64,000 nt of DNA from Tenacibaculum finnmarkense (GCF_900239185.1 NZ_OENA01000013.1:1-64000), one strand, 5' to 3'; positions 17,847 to 27,518 are shown, counted from the stretch's first letter. Translations and numbers: made by a program. The notes: a model not told the origin generated them from the sequence alone.

Positions 17847-17884
17847 AAAAAAGTAACATGCTTTTAAGGTGTGTTACTTTTTTA
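17847..17884 (+). terminator. Terminator after the export gene
   Basis: AAAAAAGTAACA and TGTTACTTTTTT form a 12-bp stem around a 13-nt loop, ending in a T run. Confidence 0.8.
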
Positions 17885-18079
17885 TTTAATAACTAAGAGA
17901 TGTTTAAAGTTTGTGTTTATAAATGTTTTGATCAAATTTAACTAAAGAAAAACATCCTTATTTTTATACAACTCTTTTTGCTTTTTAATAAAAAGAGCTG
18001 ATTACTAAATAATATCAAAAGAAATTCCTGTAATAATGGATAAAAGGAATTGTGAAAAATCTAAGTTGGCGATCATAAA

Positions 18080-19045
18080 ATGAAAAATTTTGCACTAATA
18101 GGAGCTTCAGGATATATTGCTCCAAGACACATGAAGGCGATAAAGGAAACGGGAAACAACTTACTTGTAGCCTTAGATCCTTATGATGGCATCGGAATTA
18201 TGGATCGTAATTTTCCGCAAGCAGATTTTTTTACAGAATTTGAAAAATTTGATAGCTTTATAGATACCTGGCATAGAAATAATCAAAGCAAACGAATTGA
18301 TTATATGTCTATTTGTTCGCCTAATTATTTACACGATGCCCATATTCGATTTGCCTTAAAAAATGGTGCTGATGCAATTTCAGAAAAACCAGTAGTTTTA
18401 AACACTCAAAGTATTGATCAATTAAAGATTATTGAACAAGAAACAGGGCAAAAGGTATATAATATATTGCAGTTAAGATTGCATCCTTCAATCATAGCTT
18501 TAAAAGAAAAAGTTACTAAAGAATTAAAAGAGAATCCATTAAAAGTATATGATATTGATTTAACTTATTTAACCTCTAGAGGGAAATGGTATTTTGCTTC
18601 TTGGAAAGGAAATCAAGAGAAATCAGGTGGTATTACCTTTAATATTGGGGTTCATTTTTACGATATGTTGTGTTGGATTTTTGGCGATGTTCAAGAGACT
18701 ATTGTACATTTAAAACAAGCCGATGCTAATGCGGGAAGTTTTAAATTAAAAAATGCAAATGTACGCTGGTTTTTGTCTGTTAATTATGATTATATTCCAA
18801 AAGATATTAAGGCGAGTGGTTTAACAACTTTTAGATCTATAATTGTTGATGGACAAGAAATAGAATTTAGCAATGGTTTTACAGATTTACACACCCGTAG
18901 CTATGAAGAAATTTTAAAAGGAAATGGCTTTGGTTTAGACCAGGCTTATGCTTCTATAAGCACTGTTACCACTATTATAAATTCGCAAGCTATTGGCTTA
19001 AAAGGAGCGTATCACCCATTTTGTAAAAACGTTATTAATGGATGA
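18080..19045 (+). CDS. wbpB: Gfo/Idh/MocA oxidoreductase, WbpB/WlbA-like
   Basis: A 321-aa sugar-nucleotide oxidoreductase. Residues 5-20 hold the NAD-binding GASGYIAPRHMKAI, residues 102-104 the EKP triad with the conserved lysine, and the His/Tyr pair NIGVHFYDMLCWIFGD lies near residues 190-205. The family member WbpB/WlbA oxidises the 3-hydroxyl of UDP-GlcNAcA, the step before transamination and acetylation to UDP-2,3-diacetamido-2,3-dideoxyglucuronic acid. The overlapping next gene is a WbpD-like acetyltransferase, which strongly supports this role. No WbpE aminotransferase follows; the only aminotransferase in the window is the PglE-like gene at 34792. The match to WlbA is by recognition of the motifs, not by a search. 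Confidence 0.85.
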   Translation: MKNFALIGASGYIAPRHMKAIKETGNNLLVALDPYDGIGIMDRNFPQADFFTEFEKFDSFIDTWHRNNQSKRIDYMSICSPNYLHDAHIRFALKNGADAISEKPVVLNTQSIDQLKIIEQETGQKVYNILQLRLHPSIIALKEKVTKELKENPLKVYDIDLTYLTSRGKWYFASWKGNQEKSGGITFNIGVHFYDMLCWIFGDVQETIVHLKQADANAGSFKLKNANVRWFLSVNYDYIPKDIKASGLTTFRSIIVDGQEIEFSNGFTDLHTRSYEEILKGNGFGLDQAYASISTVTTIINSQAIGLKGAYHPFCKNVING

Positions 19046-19610
19046 TTTTTTTGTGCACAGCTCTTCATTTATAGACCAAGATGTGCAAATTGGTGCACAT
19101 ACTAAAATATGGCATTTCAGTCATATTTTATCGAATACAAAAATTGGTTCAAATTGTTCTTTTGGGCAAAATTGTGTTGTTGGTCCTAATGTGAAAATAG
19201 GAAATGGTGTAAAAGTACAGAATAATATTTCTATTTATCAGGGTGTTGAGGTAGAAGACGAGGTGTTTTTAGGGCCGTCGATGGTTTTTACCAATGTAAT
19301 AAACCCAAGAAGTTTTATCATCAGAAAGCAAGAGTTTAAAAAAACGCTACTTAAAAAAGGCTGTTCGGTAGGGGCAAATGCAACCGTTATTTGCGGTGTT
19401 ACTATAGGTGAATATGCCTTAGTTGGCGCTGGTGCTGTTGTAAATAAAGATGTTAAACCGTATGCGTTAATAGTTGGCGTACCAGGGAAACAAATAGGTT
19501 GGGTAAGTAAGGCTGGAAACACCTTAAAATTTAATGAAAGTGGTAACGCTGTTGATTTATATGACAATAGTGTATATCGTATTGTAAATAATCAAGTAGT
19601 TCGGCAATAA
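19038..19610 (+). CDS. wbpD: WbpD/WlbB-like left-handed beta-helix N-acetyltransferase
   Basis: A 190-aa hexapeptide-repeat acetyltransferase overlapping the WbpB-like gene by 8 nt. Repeats of the form [LIV]GxxxxI run from residue 10 to 150 (VQIGAHTKIWHFSHIL, TKIGSNCSFGQNCVVG, VKIGNGVKVQNNISIY, VTIGEYALVGAGAVVNKD). The segment EVFLGPSMVFTNVINPRS and the conserved His/Asn positions are those of WbpD/WlbB, which acetylate the 3-amino group of UDP-GlcNAc(3NH2)A using acetyl-CoA. In Porphyromonas gingivalis the equivalent pathway feeds A-LPS, the anchor of T9SS cargo (established), which makes the placement near porV and gldJ notable. Confidence 0.88.
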   Translation: MDDFFVHSSSFIDQDVQIGAHTKIWHFSHILSNTKIGSNCSFGQNCVVGPNVKIGNGVKVQNNISIYQGVEVEDEVFLGPSMVFTNVINPRSFIIRKQEFKKTLLKKGCSVGANATVICGVTIGEYALVGAGAVVNKDVKPYALIVGVPGKQIGWVSKAGNTLKFNESGNAVDLYDNSVYRIVNNQVVRQ

Positions 19611-19672
19611 TTTTCCTGCTTTTATCAGCTGATTATTACATTTTATTTTACTATTTTTATAAATTATTTTTC

Positions 19673-19704
19673 TTGTATTTTTCATGAATTATTATTTATA
19701 TTTG
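19673..19704 (+). promoter_or_regulatory. Candidate promoter upstream of wzz-like gene
   Basis: TTG at 19673-19675 and TATATTTG at 19697-19704 with a 21-nt spacer. The start codon is 115 nt downstream, so this would leave a long leader. Confidence 0.5.
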
Positions 19705-19818
19705 TATGAATTACTGACGGTGTTTATATGTTTTTTTAGTATTAAAAAGAATATAAATTCGTTTGTCAATGAAGAGAAAATTTAAAATATATTAACACCT
19801 TTTTGCAGTAAAAAAATA

Positions 19819-20910
19819 ATGGAAAATAATAACAGGTACAATAACACGGAAGATGAAATTGATTTAGTAGCATTATTTAGAACACTTAAAAAAGGTAAAA
19901 AAACAATCATTCGTTTTACAGTTGTTTTTGCATTAATAGGCTTGTTTATTGCCGTTTTTACAGCCAAAGAATATACCGCGTCAACAACTTTAGTGCCTCA
20001 AACTTCAAGTAGTAAACCTGGTGGTGCTTTAGGAGGCTTAGCTGCTATGGCTGGGATTAACTTAGGGTCAGGAGGAAGTACCGAAAGTATTAGCCCACAT
20101 TTATATCCTAAAATCACGCAAAGTATTCTTTTTAAAAAAGAATTGTTAAACGTTCCTTTAAAATTTTCTCACCTTGAAAAAGAAGTTACTTATCAAGAAT
20201 ATTATTTAAAATATCAAAAAACAAATGTACTTTCTTTTATCAAACAATATACTATAGGGCTTCCTGCTAAGTTTATAGGCTTGTTTAAAAGTAAAAAAGA
20301 GGTAATTGTTAAAGAAGTTGCAAAAGATGCTATTTATAGAGTGTCTTTAGAGGAAACAGCTCTTTTTAAGAGCTTAGGAAATCAATTATCTTTAGATATT
20401 AATCCTAAAGAAGGATATGTGAAAATAGCATTTTCGATGCCAGAAGCTTTGCCAGCAGCTCAAATGACTGAAAAAGTGAAGGAGTTGTTACAAAAATCAA
20501 TCACTGATTTTAAAGTGCAAAAAACAAAAGAAGAATATATTTTTATAGAAGAACGCTATAAAGAATTAAAAAAAGACTTTGAAAATAAACAGGTAACTTT
20601 AGCTAGTTTCAGGGATAGAAATCAAGGTTTAATTACTTCTCGTTCAAAATCTCGCATAGAAAGTTTACAGTCAGAGTATAATTTAGCTGCTACTATTTAC
20701 TACGAATTAGCAAAGCAATTAGAAACTCAAAAAATTAAATTAAAAGAAAACACCCCTGTGTTTACAGTTTTAGAGCCTGTGAGTGTACCTGTTATAAAAT
20801 CAAAACCTAAAAGAGGACTGATTTTTACAATTTGGTTATTATTAGGGGGTATAACGGGAATGGGGTTTGTTTTTGGAAAAGATTGGCTGAAAAAGTTAAA
20901 AGATAAATAG
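19819..20910 (+). CDS. Wzz-type polysaccharide chain-length determinant
   Basis: An inner-membrane polysaccharide co-polymerase of 363 aa with the classic topology: cytoplasmic N-terminus (EDEIDLVALFRTLKKGKKTI), a first membrane helix at about residues 31-52, a large periplasmic coiled-coil region (residues 60-325) and a second helix at about 332-352 preceded by a proline-rich approach (EPVSVPVIKSKPKRG). A Gly/Ala-rich stretch near residue 70 (GGALGGLAAMAGINLGSGG) is common in the Bacteroidetes members. It controls the length of Wzy-polymerised chains (known). No kinase domain is fused, so it is Wzz-like rather than Wzc-like. It has its own candidate promoter and a terminator. Confidence 0.85.
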   Translation: MENNNRYNNTEDEIDLVALFRTLKKGKKTIIRFTVVFALIGLFIAVFTAKEYTASTTLVPQTSSSKPGGALGGLAAMAGINLGSGGSTESISPHLYPKITQSILFKKELLNVPLKFSHLEKEVTYQEYYLKYQKTNVLSFIKQYTIGLPAKFIGLFKSKKEVIVKEVAKDAIYRVSLEETALFKSLGNQLSLDINPKEGYVKIAFSMPEALPAAQMTEKVKELLQKSITDFKVQKTKEEYIFIEERYKELKKDFENKQVTLASFRDRNQGLITSRSKSRIESLQSEYNLAATIYYELAKQLETQKIKLKENTPVFTVLEPVSVPVIKSKPKRGLIFTIWLLLGGITGMGFVFGKDWLKKLKDK

Positions 20911-20931
20911 TACGTATCATTAAAAAATCAC

Positions 20932-20975
20932 AAAATACTTTTAAGTTTTATAATCATAAAACTTAAAAGTATTTT
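20932..20975. terminator. Terminator hairpin with 20-bp perfect stem
   Basis: Two 20-nt arms (20932-20951 and 20956-20975) are perfectly complementary around an AATC loop, with A-rich and T-rich ends. It stands between the wzz-like gene and the epimerase gene, splitting the locus into transcription units. Confidence 0.85.
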
Positions 20976-21051
20976 AAATTAGCCATTTAAGAATTAAATT
21001 AAACACTATAAAAATTTATTTACCATACAGGGTAGAGTTATATATAATAAG

Positions 21052-22041
21052 ATGGAAAAAGAAAAAAAAGCTAAGATGGTATTAATAACAGGTGGAGCAG
21101 GTTTTATCGGTTCTAATTTAGTATCTCATTTTTTAGAAAAAAAATATAAAGTAACTGTATTGGATAATTTTTCAACAGGATATCATCACAATATTGAACC
21201 TTTTTTAAAAAACCCAGATTTTAACTTAATCGAGGGTGATATTAGAGATTTAGAAACCTGTAAAAAAGCTTGTGAAAATAAAGAGTATGTTTTGCATCAA
21301 GCAGCTTTAGGTTCGGTTCCTCGTTCTATTGAAGATCCTATTACAAGTAACGATGTTAATAGTTCAGGGTTCTTAAATATGTTAGTTGCCGCAAGAGATA
21401 CAGGTGTAAAACGTTTCGTTTACGCAGCAAGTTCATCAACTTATGGTGATTCAGAATCGTTACCAAAAGTAGAAGATGTAATAGGAAAACCTTTATCACC
21501 CTATGCTATTACCAAATATGTAAACGAATTATATGCCGATGTTTTTGGTAAAATGTATGGTTTAGAATGTATTGGTTTACGATATTTTAATGTTTTTGGA
21601 AGAAGACAAAATCCTAATGGCGCATATGCTGCGGTAATTCCGAAGTTTGTAACTCAATTAATGAATTATCAAAGTCCGCTTATTAATGGAGATGGAACCT
21701 ATTCTAGAGATTTTACATACATCGATAATGTAATTCAAATGAATGAAAGAGCAATGCTTGCCGATTCTAAAACTGCGATAAATACCGTTTATAATACGGC
21801 TGTTGGAGATAGAACAACTATCAAAGAAATGGCAGGTTTATTAAAAGAATATCTATCTGAATTTGATGCTAAAATTGGCGATGTTGAAATTACACACGGT
21901 CCTAACAGATTAGGAGATATTCCTCATTCATTAGCATCTATTGAAAAAGCAAAGAAAAATTTAGGATACAAGCCAACGCATGAATTTGCAAAAGGATTAA
22001 AGGAGGCTGTTTCTTGGTATTGGGAAAATTTAGAAAGATAA
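21052..22041 (+). CDS. UDP-N-acetylhexosamine 4-epimerase (WbpP/TviC-like SDR)
   Basis: A 329-aa extended short-chain dehydrogenase/reductase. The NAD-binding motif LITGGAGFIGSNLV is at residues 11-24; ALGSVPRSIEDP is the loop typical of WbpP/TviC-type epimerases; the catalytic Ser and YxxxK are in AASSSTYGD and SPYAITKYVNE; RYFNVFGRRQNPNGAYAAVIPKF and RDFTYIDNV follow. These enzymes interconvert UDP-GlcNAc and UDP-GalNAc, or the corresponding uronic acids. The next gene, 3 nt away, is a TviB-like dehydrogenase, so the pair probably makes UDP-GalNAcA (or UDP-GalNAc plus UDP-HexNAcA). A start at the internal ATG of codon 9 is also possible, since the first eight residues are just a lysine-rich lead. 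Confidence 0.87.
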   Translation: MEKEKKAKMVLITGGAGFIGSNLVSHFLEKKYKVTVLDNFSTGYHHNIEPFLKNPDFNLIEGDIRDLETCKKACENKEYVLHQAALGSVPRSIEDPITSNDVNSSGFLNMLVAARDTGVKRFVYAASSSTYGDSESLPKVEDVIGKPLSPYAITKYVNELYADVFGKMYGLECIGLRYFNVFGRRQNPNGAYAAVIPKFVTQLMNYQSPLINGDGTYSRDFTYIDNVIQMNERAMLADSKTAINTVYNTAVGDRTTIKEMAGLLKEYLSEFDAKIGDVEITHGPNRLGDIPHSLASIEKAKKNLGYKPTHEFAKGLKEAVSWYWENLER

Positions 22042-22044
22042 AAG

Positions 22045-23328
22045 ATGAGCAAAAAAATAGCAGTTATAGGTTTAGGTTATGTAGGGTTGCCGTTAGCAAG
22101 ATTATTTGCTACAAAATATCCTGTAGTTGGTTTTGATATAAACCAAGCAAGAGTTTCAGATTTAAACAAAGGGCATGATGATACTTTAGAAGTATCTGAC
22201 GAATTATTGAAATCTGCATTGATAAATGAAAACCCTTTTAATGCTGAAAAGAACGGATTATTATGTTCTGCAAATATAGATGACATTAAAGAGGCAAATG
22301 TATTTGTAGTAACAGTTCCAACGCCTGTGGATAAAAATAACCGTCCTATTTTAACTCCTTTAGTGAAAGCGAGTGAAACCATAGCTAAGGTTTTGAAAAA
22401 AGGAGATATTGTTATTTATGAATCTACCGTTTACCCAGGAGCTACTGAAGAGGAGTGTATTCCTGTGTTAGAAAGAATTTCGGGGATGAAATTTAATGTA
22501 GATTTTTATGCAGGATATTCTCCAGAAAGAATTAATCCAGGCGATAAAGAGCATACTGTTGAAAAAATATTAAAAGTTACCTCAGGTTCTACTCCAGAAA
22601 TTGGAAAAGTAGTTGATGGAATTTATAAATCGGTAATTACCGCAGGAACACATTTAGCACCAACAATTAAAGTTGCCGAAGCTGCAAAAGTAATTGAAAA
22701 CTCACAAAGAGATATTAATATCGCTTTTGTAAATGAATTGGCAAAGATATTCAATTTAATGGATATTGATACACACGCAGTTTTAGAAGCAGCGGGTACA
22801 AAATGGAATTTCTTACCTTTTAAACCAGGTTTAGTTGGAGGGCATTGTATTGGTGTTGATCCTTATTATTTGGCACAAAAAGCACAAGAATTTGGCTATC
22901 ATCCAGAAATTATTTTAGCAGGAAGAAGGTTAAATGATTCTATGGGTAAATATGTAGCCGAGCAGGTTGTTAAAACCATGATTAAAAAAGATATTCCTGT
23001 AAATAAAGCAGAAATATTAATGCTAGGAGTTACATTTAAAGAAAACTGTCCTGATGTTCGTAATACTAAAATTATTGATGTGATTTTAGCCTTAGAAGAT
23101 TATGGAATGAAAGTAACAACGTATGATCCTTGGGCGAATCCTGCAGAAGTGAAGCATGAATACGCAATAGAAAGTGTTCAAGAATTACCTGAAAAACAGT
23201 TTAGCGCTATTGTTTTAGGAGTTGCTCATAATGAGTTTAAAACCTTAAATTTAGAAGCTATAAGAAAAGAAACTTCTATTGTTTATGATGTGAAAGGGAT
23301 TTTAGAGAGTAGTGATAGTAAATTGTAA
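22045..23328 (+). CDS. UDP-N-acetylhexosamine 6-dehydrogenase (TviB/WbpO-like)
   Basis: A 427-aa nucleotide-sugar dehydrogenase. It has the N-terminal Rossmann motif IAVIGLGYVGLPLARLFA, VTVPTPVDKNNRPIL, YESTVYPGATEE, the YSPERINPGDKEHTV stretch and the catalytic Cys in GLVGGHCIGVDPYYLA; these mark the TviB/WbpO subgroup that oxidises UDP-HexNAc at C6, rather than the UDP-glucose subgroup represented by ugd at 13955. Its UDP-GlcNAcA could also be the substrate of the WbpB-like enzyme at 18080, linking the two modules (inference). Spacing of 3 nt to the epimerase implies one operon. Confidence 0.88.
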   Translation: MSKKIAVIGLGYVGLPLARLFATKYPVVGFDINQARVSDLNKGHDDTLEVSDELLKSALINENPFNAEKNGLLCSANIDDIKEANVFVVTVPTPVDKNNRPILTPLVKASETIAKVLKKGDIVIYESTVYPGATEEECIPVLERISGMKFNVDFYAGYSPERINPGDKEHTVEKILKVTSGSTPEIGKVVDGIYKSVITAGTHLAPTIKVAEAAKVIENSQRDINIAFVNELAKIFNLMDIDTHAVLEAAGTKWNFLPFKPGLVGGHCIGVDPYYLAQKAQEFGYHPEIILAGRRLNDSMGKYVAEQVVKTMIKKDIPVNKAEILMLGVTFKENCPDVRNTKIIDVILALEDYGMKVTTYDPWANPAEVKHEYAIESVQELPEKQFSAIVLGVAHNEFKTLNLEAIRKETSIVYDVKGILESSDSKL

Positions 23329-23355
23329 GTATATTCATTTAACAGAAAATCAATT

Positions 23356-24801
23356 TTGAGTAAAGGTTTAAATAAAATGTTTATTAATAGTGTCTTTTGG
23401 GCATCTTTTAGTAAAATAGGATATGTATTGCTAGCTTTACTAGGAAATATGTTTTTGGCTAGATTTATAACGGCTGAGGAATTTGGTGTTATAGGAGTTG
23501 CTATGTTTTTTGTTGGTATTTTCAATGTTCTTATTGAGGGTGGAGTTGGTGGAGCGTTAGTACGTAAGGAAAATGTAACCCCAAAGGATTACTCAACAGT
23601 TTTTATCTTTAATTTAGCTGTAAGTCTTATTTTATTTGGGGTTATGTTTGTTATTGCTGAACCGATAGCATTGTATTATGAAAAACCTATTTTAAAAGAG
23701 GTTTTGTGGGCTCTGAGTTTATTATTGGTTATTAACGCTTTTACTGTAGTTCAAAATACAAAGTTGATTAGAGATATGAGCTTTAAACAAAAAGGAATAT
23801 ATCAAATAATATCTTTAGGTGTAGCAACTATAATTTCTTGTTATTTAGCTTATAAAGGATTTGGTGTCTGGGCTATTGTTTCTTTACAAATAATATCAGC
23901 ATTTATATTAATGCTGATATTATGGTTTAAATTAGGTCGTATTGGTAGTTTTGTTTTTTCAAAAAAATCATTCAAGGAGATTTTTTCTTTTGGGGTGTTT
24001 ACGACACTTTCGTCTATTTTAAATATTGCTTTTGACAATGCTTATCAATTGATAATTGGTAAATATTTTAGTTTTTCTCAGGTAGGTTATTATTATCAAG
24101 CTAAAAAATTGTACCAAGCACCAGATGGGGTTTTTAGAACGGTTATTTCACAAGTTTTTTATTCTTATCTAAGTAAATTTCAAAAAGATACTGAAGTTTT
24201 TATTACAAAGTTTAATCTAATGGCAAAGTTAACAGCTATTATTATTGGTCTAATGGTATCTTTGATATACTTATATGCTGAACAAGTTATATTGTTACTT
24301 TATGGAGATAAATGGGGTGAATCAGTTTTTTTTATTAGGTTGATAGCTTTGTCTGGTTTTTTTATATTACTGGAGCAGGTGAATAGAAATATATTTAAAA
24401 TTTTTAATCAAACACACAAAATATTATATCTAGAAATTTTTAATAAGGCTATTCAAGCAATAAGTATTGCTATAGGAATTTATTATTTAAATTTGAATGT
24501 GTTATTATATGGATTAGTCGTAACGTCTATTGTTAGTTATGTGATTAATTTGTATTTTTCATTATATGTTATAAATAAGATTCATTACGATATATTTTTA
24601 AATGTACTAAAGATAACTTTATCAGCGGGATTTTCAGTTGTTTTGTTTTTGCATCTATATGAATATTTTCATGTAGATTTATATTCAAGGATTTTAATAT
24701 TTCCTATATTCGTGTTTTTGTATTTATTTATTTTAAAAATAATAAAGGTGTTTAATAAAGACATGCTAATTAGCATAAAAAAAGTTTTAAATAGAAAATA
24801 G
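23356..24801 (+). CDS. wzx: Oligosaccharide flippase, MOP superfamily (Wzx)
   Basis: An inner-membrane protein of 481 aa with 12 or more hydrophobic segments and the N-terminal pattern of polysaccharide flippases (INSVFWASFSKIGYVLLALLGNM followed by ARFITAEEFGVIGVAMFF). It is expected to flip undecaprenyl-linked repeat units to the periplasm (family role). Starts offered are TTG 23356 or ATG 23377; the difference is seven residues and neither has a ribosome-binding site. The gene is visibly richer in A and T than ugd or the fnl genes, as usual for the serotype-specific middle of O-antigen loci. It follows the dehydrogenase by 27 nt. Confidence 0.85.
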   Translation: MSKGLNKMFINSVFWASFSKIGYVLLALLGNMFLARFITAEEFGVIGVAMFFVGIFNVLIEGGVGGALVRKENVTPKDYSTVFIFNLAVSLILFGVMFVIAEPIALYYEKPILKEVLWALSLLLVINAFTVVQNTKLIRDMSFKQKGIYQIISLGVATIISCYLAYKGFGVWAIVSLQIISAFILMLILWFKLGRIGSFVFSKKSFKEIFSFGVFTTLSSILNIAFDNAYQLIIGKYFSFSQVGYYYQAKKLYQAPDGVFRTVISQVFYSYLSKFQKDTEVFITKFNLMAKLTAIIIGLMVSLIYLYAEQVILLLYGDKWGESVFFIRLIALSGFFILLEQVNRNIFKIFNQTHKILYLEIFNKAIQAISIAIGIYYLNLNVLLYGLVVTSIVSYVINLYFSLYVINKIHYDIFLNVLKITLSAGFSVVLFLHLYEYFHVDLYSRILIFPIFVFLYLFILKIIKVFNKDMLISIKKVLNRK

Positions 24802-24869
24802 TTGATTTAGATAGCAGTATTGTATTGATAAATATATTTTGATTAAAAGTTTATTAAAAAATAAGAAGT

Positions 24870-26288
24870 TTGGTTTTTATAGTTTTTGTTATCTTTATTG
24901 TTTTATTCAGTTCATTTGTATTTGGAATAACTCCATCTACAGATAAAGAACTAATTGTTATGTTATCACTTAATTTAATAACAATTTTAGTTTTTTTTAG
25001 TAGTAAAGAGACCTCTTTTTTTTATAAAAAAAATTATTTTAAACATTCAAATTTATTAATATTAAGTTTTCTTATTGTATTTTTTCAAATAGCTGTTGAA
25101 TATCTTGCTGGAAATATTGATTTAGGAAATGATTTCTTAATACCTAGACCAGATGTTTTTTTTAAAACAGTACATGTTTTAAGTATTTCTTTTGTTACAT
25201 TTTTTTTAGGTTATTTGATTTCAAAAAAAATAAAATTTAGAGAAACAAAATCTGTTCGTCCAAAAAACACATTATTCTTATATTTAGGGTCAGTCCTTTC
25301 TTTTATTTTGTATGTATTTGTGACTGATAAATCATATTTTATGGGGAGTTATGCAGAAACTAAATTTACACCTTTAATGGTTTATAGTAGTGTTTTATAT
25401 GTTTCTTTTACTACAGCATATTTAGTTCAAAAATCAGTAAATATAAGATTAAGTAATTCTTGTTTCTCTTTAAAAGAATTTATATTCAAAATTGATAAAT
25501 TAATTATAGTGGCAATTACTTTATATTTAGGTCTTGTTCTGATGTCAGGAGATAGAGGCCCATTTATTTTTATGAGTATGGTTTGCTTAGTCGTATTTAT
25601 GTACGCTACAAGAATTAAATTGAAACTTAAAGTAATTGCTCCGATGATCGTGTTTGCAGTAGTATTAATAATGTTTATAGGTATTGCAAGAGCTCCTTTT
25701 TTAATTGGAGCTTCTTTTTCTGAGAAACTTGACTATGTTTTGGAAGTTAAAGATAGAATTCCATTTGTTTCGCCTGCAACAATGGAGTTGGCAAGTTCTT
25801 TTAGAACGGCTAATGTTGTTGTTGCAGAGGTTTCAAGTAAAACAGATTACTTTTATGGTAGCTTTTTTATTAGAACTATTCTGTCTATAATCCCTGGTTT
25901 ATCTGGTTTATTGATTGAGTTTTTTTATTCTGACCTTCCAAATTATATGAACACGCCTGCAAGTTATGTAACTTACTTAATACAAGGCGCTTCACCTAGG
26001 TACGGAGATGGAGCAAGTGCTATTACAGATATTTATTTAGATTTTGGAGTTGCAGGATGCGTTTTCTTTTTCTTCTTTTTTGGAGCCTCTATTAGGGGAA
26101 TGGAGAAGGCTGTTTTTGGTAAAAAACCGGGTGCTTCTATATTTTTATTAGTTGTATCTGTGTGTTATTTTGCAATGGCAATAAGAACAGGAAGAGCATC
26201 TATTTTAGAACCATTTATAACAGCTGTACGAGTGCTTATTTTTATATATTTGAATAACATATTAGTTAAAGGATTAAAGAAAGGATGA
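24870..26288 (+). CDS. Multi-spanning membrane protein, probable O-antigen polymerase (Wzy)
   Basis: A 472-aa protein with about eleven or twelve hydrophobic segments and a large extracytoplasmic loop (roughly residues 285-395, with VSPATMELASSFRTANVV and INTPASYVTYLIQG-like text near the end), the layout of Wzy and O-antigen-ligase-like polymerases. The motif LMSGDRGPFIFMSMVCL is typical of Bacteroidetes Wzy-like proteins. Position between Wzx and glycosyltransferases supports the call; sequence conservation in this class is too low to prove it by eye. The start is TTG at 24870, because an in-frame stop lies five codons upstream and the next ATG would cut off the first helix. It overlaps the next gene by 4 nt. 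Confidence 0.72.
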   Translation: MVFIVFVIFIVLFSSFVFGITPSTDKELIVMLSLNLITILVFFSSKETSFFYKKNYFKHSNLLILSFLIVFFQIAVEYLAGNIDLGNDFLIPRPDVFFKTVHVLSISFVTFFLGYLISKKIKFRETKSVRPKNTLFLYLGSVLSFILYVFVTDKSYFMGSYAETKFTPLMVYSSVLYVSFTTAYLVQKSVNIRLSNSCFSLKEFIFKIDKLIIVAITLYLGLVLMSGDRGPFIFMSMVCLVVFMYATRIKLKLKVIAPMIVFAVVLIMFIGIARAPFLIGASFSEKLDYVLEVKDRIPFVSPATMELASSFRTANVVVAEVSSKTDYFYGSFFIRTILSIIPGLSGLLIEFFYSDLPNYMNTPASYVTYLIQGASPRYGDGASAITDIYLDFGVAGCVFFFFFFGASIRGMEKAVFGKKPGASIFLLVVSVCYFAMAIRTGRASILEPFITAVRVLIFIYLNNILVKGLKKG

Positions 26289-27376
26289 AAATACTATTAT
26301 TCATAGATAACTTAGGTTCTGGTGGAGCTCAAAGACAGATAGTAACAATTGCAAAGTTGTTAAAAGAAAAAGGATTTGATGTTTCTTTTTTAGTATATGG
26401 AGATGCTAATTTTTTTGAAGAAGAAGTAAAAAATAATAATATTCAAATAGAATATATTTTAACAAACAATTATTTAAAACGAATATTGAGTGTTAGAAAA
26501 TTTATACGTAGAAATAATTTTAAAGTTGTAATTTCCTTTTTAGAAACGCCTAATTTTTTAAATTGTATTGCTGCTATTGGTGGTAAAACATGGAAAGTTA
26601 TAACTAATGAGCGAAGTTCAAAGGAAAGTACTTTTTTGTCTCTCAAAGGTAAAATATTTGCATGGTTTCAAAGATATTCAGATTCAATTGTATGTAATTC
26701 AAATAATGCAAAAAATATGTGGGAGAGTTATTATCCACAGTATAAAAACAAATTGGGTGTAATATATAATTCAGTCACAATACTTAATCCTGAGATAGCT
26801 TATGTGCCTAAAAGAGATGATAAAATAAATATATTAATAGTAGCTTCATATCAGTATTTAAAAAATCCACTAGGCGTTGTAAAAGGACTTTCTTTACTTG
26901 ATGAAAACGAGAGAAAGAAAATAAATGTGAATTGGTTTGGTCGAATAGATGTTTCAGGGGCTAATTTAGATGCTTATAAAGAAGCTGAAAAATTAATAAT
27001 TAAAAATGAGCTTTCACAGGTTATAAAACTTAATAACTCTACGAAAAAAATTGAAGAAGAAATTAAGATTAATGATATAGTAGGTTTATTCAGTAGCGTA
27101 GAGGGGTTACCTAACGCAATATGTGAAGCAATGATGTTAGGTAAACCTGTTATTATGACAAAGGTTTCAGATTACGAAGTTTTAATAGATAAAAGTAATG
27201 GGTATTTATGTGATTGGAATGAAATAGAATCAATAAATTTAGTTTTTAAGGAGGTTATAAGGTTAGATGACAAAAAAATAAAATTATTAGGTGAAAATTC
27301 AAAAATAAAGGCGGATAAATTATTCTCTCCTAATAAAATAGTTAAAGAATGGATAAACGAAATATATTCGCATTAA
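26285..27376 (+). CDS. Glycosyltransferase family 4
   Basis: A cytoplasmic GT-B fold glycosyltransferase of 363 aa. The N-terminal FIDNLGSGGAQRQIVTIAKLL is the acceptor-domain glycine motif of GT4 enzymes, and the C-terminal half has the nucleotide-sugar binding region with GLFSSVEGLPNAICEAMMLGKPVIMT, including the EX7E-like pair. Its ATG overlaps the stop of the wzy candidate (ATGA), so the two are translationally coupled. Donor and acceptor are unknown. It presumably adds one sugar of the repeat unit. Confidence 0.85.
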   Translation: MKILLFIDNLGSGGAQRQIVTIAKLLKEKGFDVSFLVYGDANFFEEEVKNNNIQIEYILTNNYLKRILSVRKFIRRNNFKVVISFLETPNFLNCIAAIGGKTWKVITNERSSKESTFLSLKGKIFAWFQRYSDSIVCNSNNAKNMWESYYPQYKNKLGVIYNSVTILNPEIAYVPKRDDKINILIVASYQYLKNPLGVVKGLSLLDENERKKINVNWFGRIDVSGANLDAYKEAEKLIIKNELSQVIKLNNSTKKIEEEIKINDIVGLFSSVEGLPNAICEAMMLGKPVIMTKVSDYEVLIDKSNGYLCDWNEIESINLVFKEVIRLDDKKIKLLGENSKIKADKLFSPNKIVKEWINEIYSH

Positions 27377-27518
27377 TAGAATTATTTTTTTCATCACTCA
27401 AATAAAATAATTAACTATGTATTAATCTTCTGTCTACTTGATAGAAGTATTGTTTAACGGATTCTATCTTTTATAGAAAAGGTTAATTAAATAATGTTTT
27501 AAAAAATTTTGGAATTAT

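Noticed and set aside
19763..19807. TTGTCAAT followed by TTTTTGCAG as a closer promoter for the wzz-like gene
   Set aside because: The second part lacks the TA of TAnnTTTG at a proper spacing; the element at 19697 is a better match.
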